NCBI GenBank assembly: GCA_949935685.1
Contig: CATLGN010000101.1
Location: 1 to 6,397 of the forward strand
DNA from: an uncultured Lachnospiraceae bacterium
GTDB lineage: Bacteria; Bacillota; Clostridia; Lachnospirales; Lachnospiraceae
DNA: 6,397 nt
Reading direction: 5' to 3'
Below are positions 6,207 through 6,397 of this stretch, piece after piece. A program made the translations under genes and the position numbers. The notes under the pieces are model-generated. The model worked only from the letters and a program-made list of their open reading frames with translations, searched no databases and had not been told where the DNA came from. Position 1 is the stretch's first letter; each line of letters begins with the position of its first letter.

Positions 6207-6397
6207 GTCTCCCTCTGCGTGGAGGGAGTGGATTGAAATATCCGGTTATTCCAATATCTTGATGACATACATCGTCTCCCTCTGCGTGGAGGGAGTGGAT
6301 TGAAATGTCGCGCGTAACTGGGTATTGATTGTATATCCAGTCTCCCTCTGCGTGGAGGGAGTGGATTGAAATATGAAAGGGGGTCCATATATGGACA
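6207..6397 (+). CRISPR. CRISPR array, subtype I-C, leader end; continues past the window
   Basis: Three identical 33-bp repeats are at 6207-6239, 6274-6306 and 6340-6372. Each consists of GT, the stem arm CTCCCTC, loop TGCGTG, the complementary arm GAGGGAG, and the tail TGGATTGAAAT. The seven-pair hairpin and 11-nt tail match I-C repeats, in which Cas5c cuts just after the stem and leaves the 11-nt 5' handle. Spacers are 6240-6273 (34 nt), 6307-6339 (33 nt) and a third that is cut by the window edge at 6373-6397. None of the spacers matches anything I can see in the window. The absence of repeat degeneration fits the leader end, which holds the newest spacers. Confidence 0.98.

Noticed and set aside
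6113..6388. Minus-strand open frame of 91 codons across the array
   Set aside because: Its FNPLPPRRG units are the CRISPR repeat translated in antisense, a well-known false gene.
1..6397. A new defence system, tracrRNA, anti-CRISPR gene or transposon hidden in the locus
   Set aside because: Genes are packed end to end with recognised I-C cas genes; the only non-coding stretch is the leader, and no anti-repeat or extra gene is visible there.

Overview
The window is a canonical subtype I-C CRISPR-Cas locus read entirely on the + strand. It contains the 3' end of cas3, then cas5c, cas8c (with a likely internal gene for the small subunit Cas11c), cas7c, cas4, cas1 and cas2. A leader of about 200 bp follows, and then the start of a CRISPR array with three identical 33-bp repeats. 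The array runs off the right edge and cas3 runs off the left edge. All complete genes are intact, with no frameshift, and the active-site residues I can recognise are present in cas5, cas4, cas1 and cas2.

The protein sequences resemble Firmicutes I-C proteins. Cas5, Cas7 and Cas2 look like those of Clostridia (Lachnospiraceae-like) and Bacillus. Base composition in the genes is moderate to GC-rich, ribosome-binding sites are strong GGAGG types, and TTG starts are frequent. This suggests a gut-type clostridial host, but the genus cannot be fixed from the sequence.

Layout: 1-363 cas3 tail; 385-1116 cas5c; 1113-3110 cas8c with internal cas11c at 2724-3110; 3103-3957 cas7c; 3950-4609 cas4; 4645-5676 cas1; 5719-6009 cas2; 6010-6206 leader; 6207 to the end CRISPR array. 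Genes overlap by 4 to 8 nt or are separated by at most 42 nt, so this is one operon. Several true starts are TTG codons inside longer open frames, and ribosome-binding sites plus family N-termini fix them.

How it works together (family knowledge): Cas1, Cas2 and Cas4 select, trim and integrate new spacers at the leader end. Cas5c cuts the array transcript at the base of the repeat hairpin. Cas5c, Cas7c, Cas8c and Cas11c form Cascade around the crRNA, and Cas3 degrades the bound target.

I do not see a novel system here. The points worth a second look are the internal Cas11c start, the TTG start codons, three symmetrical elements in the leader, an acidic linker in Cas8c, and a spacer that looks like a copied translation-initiation region.
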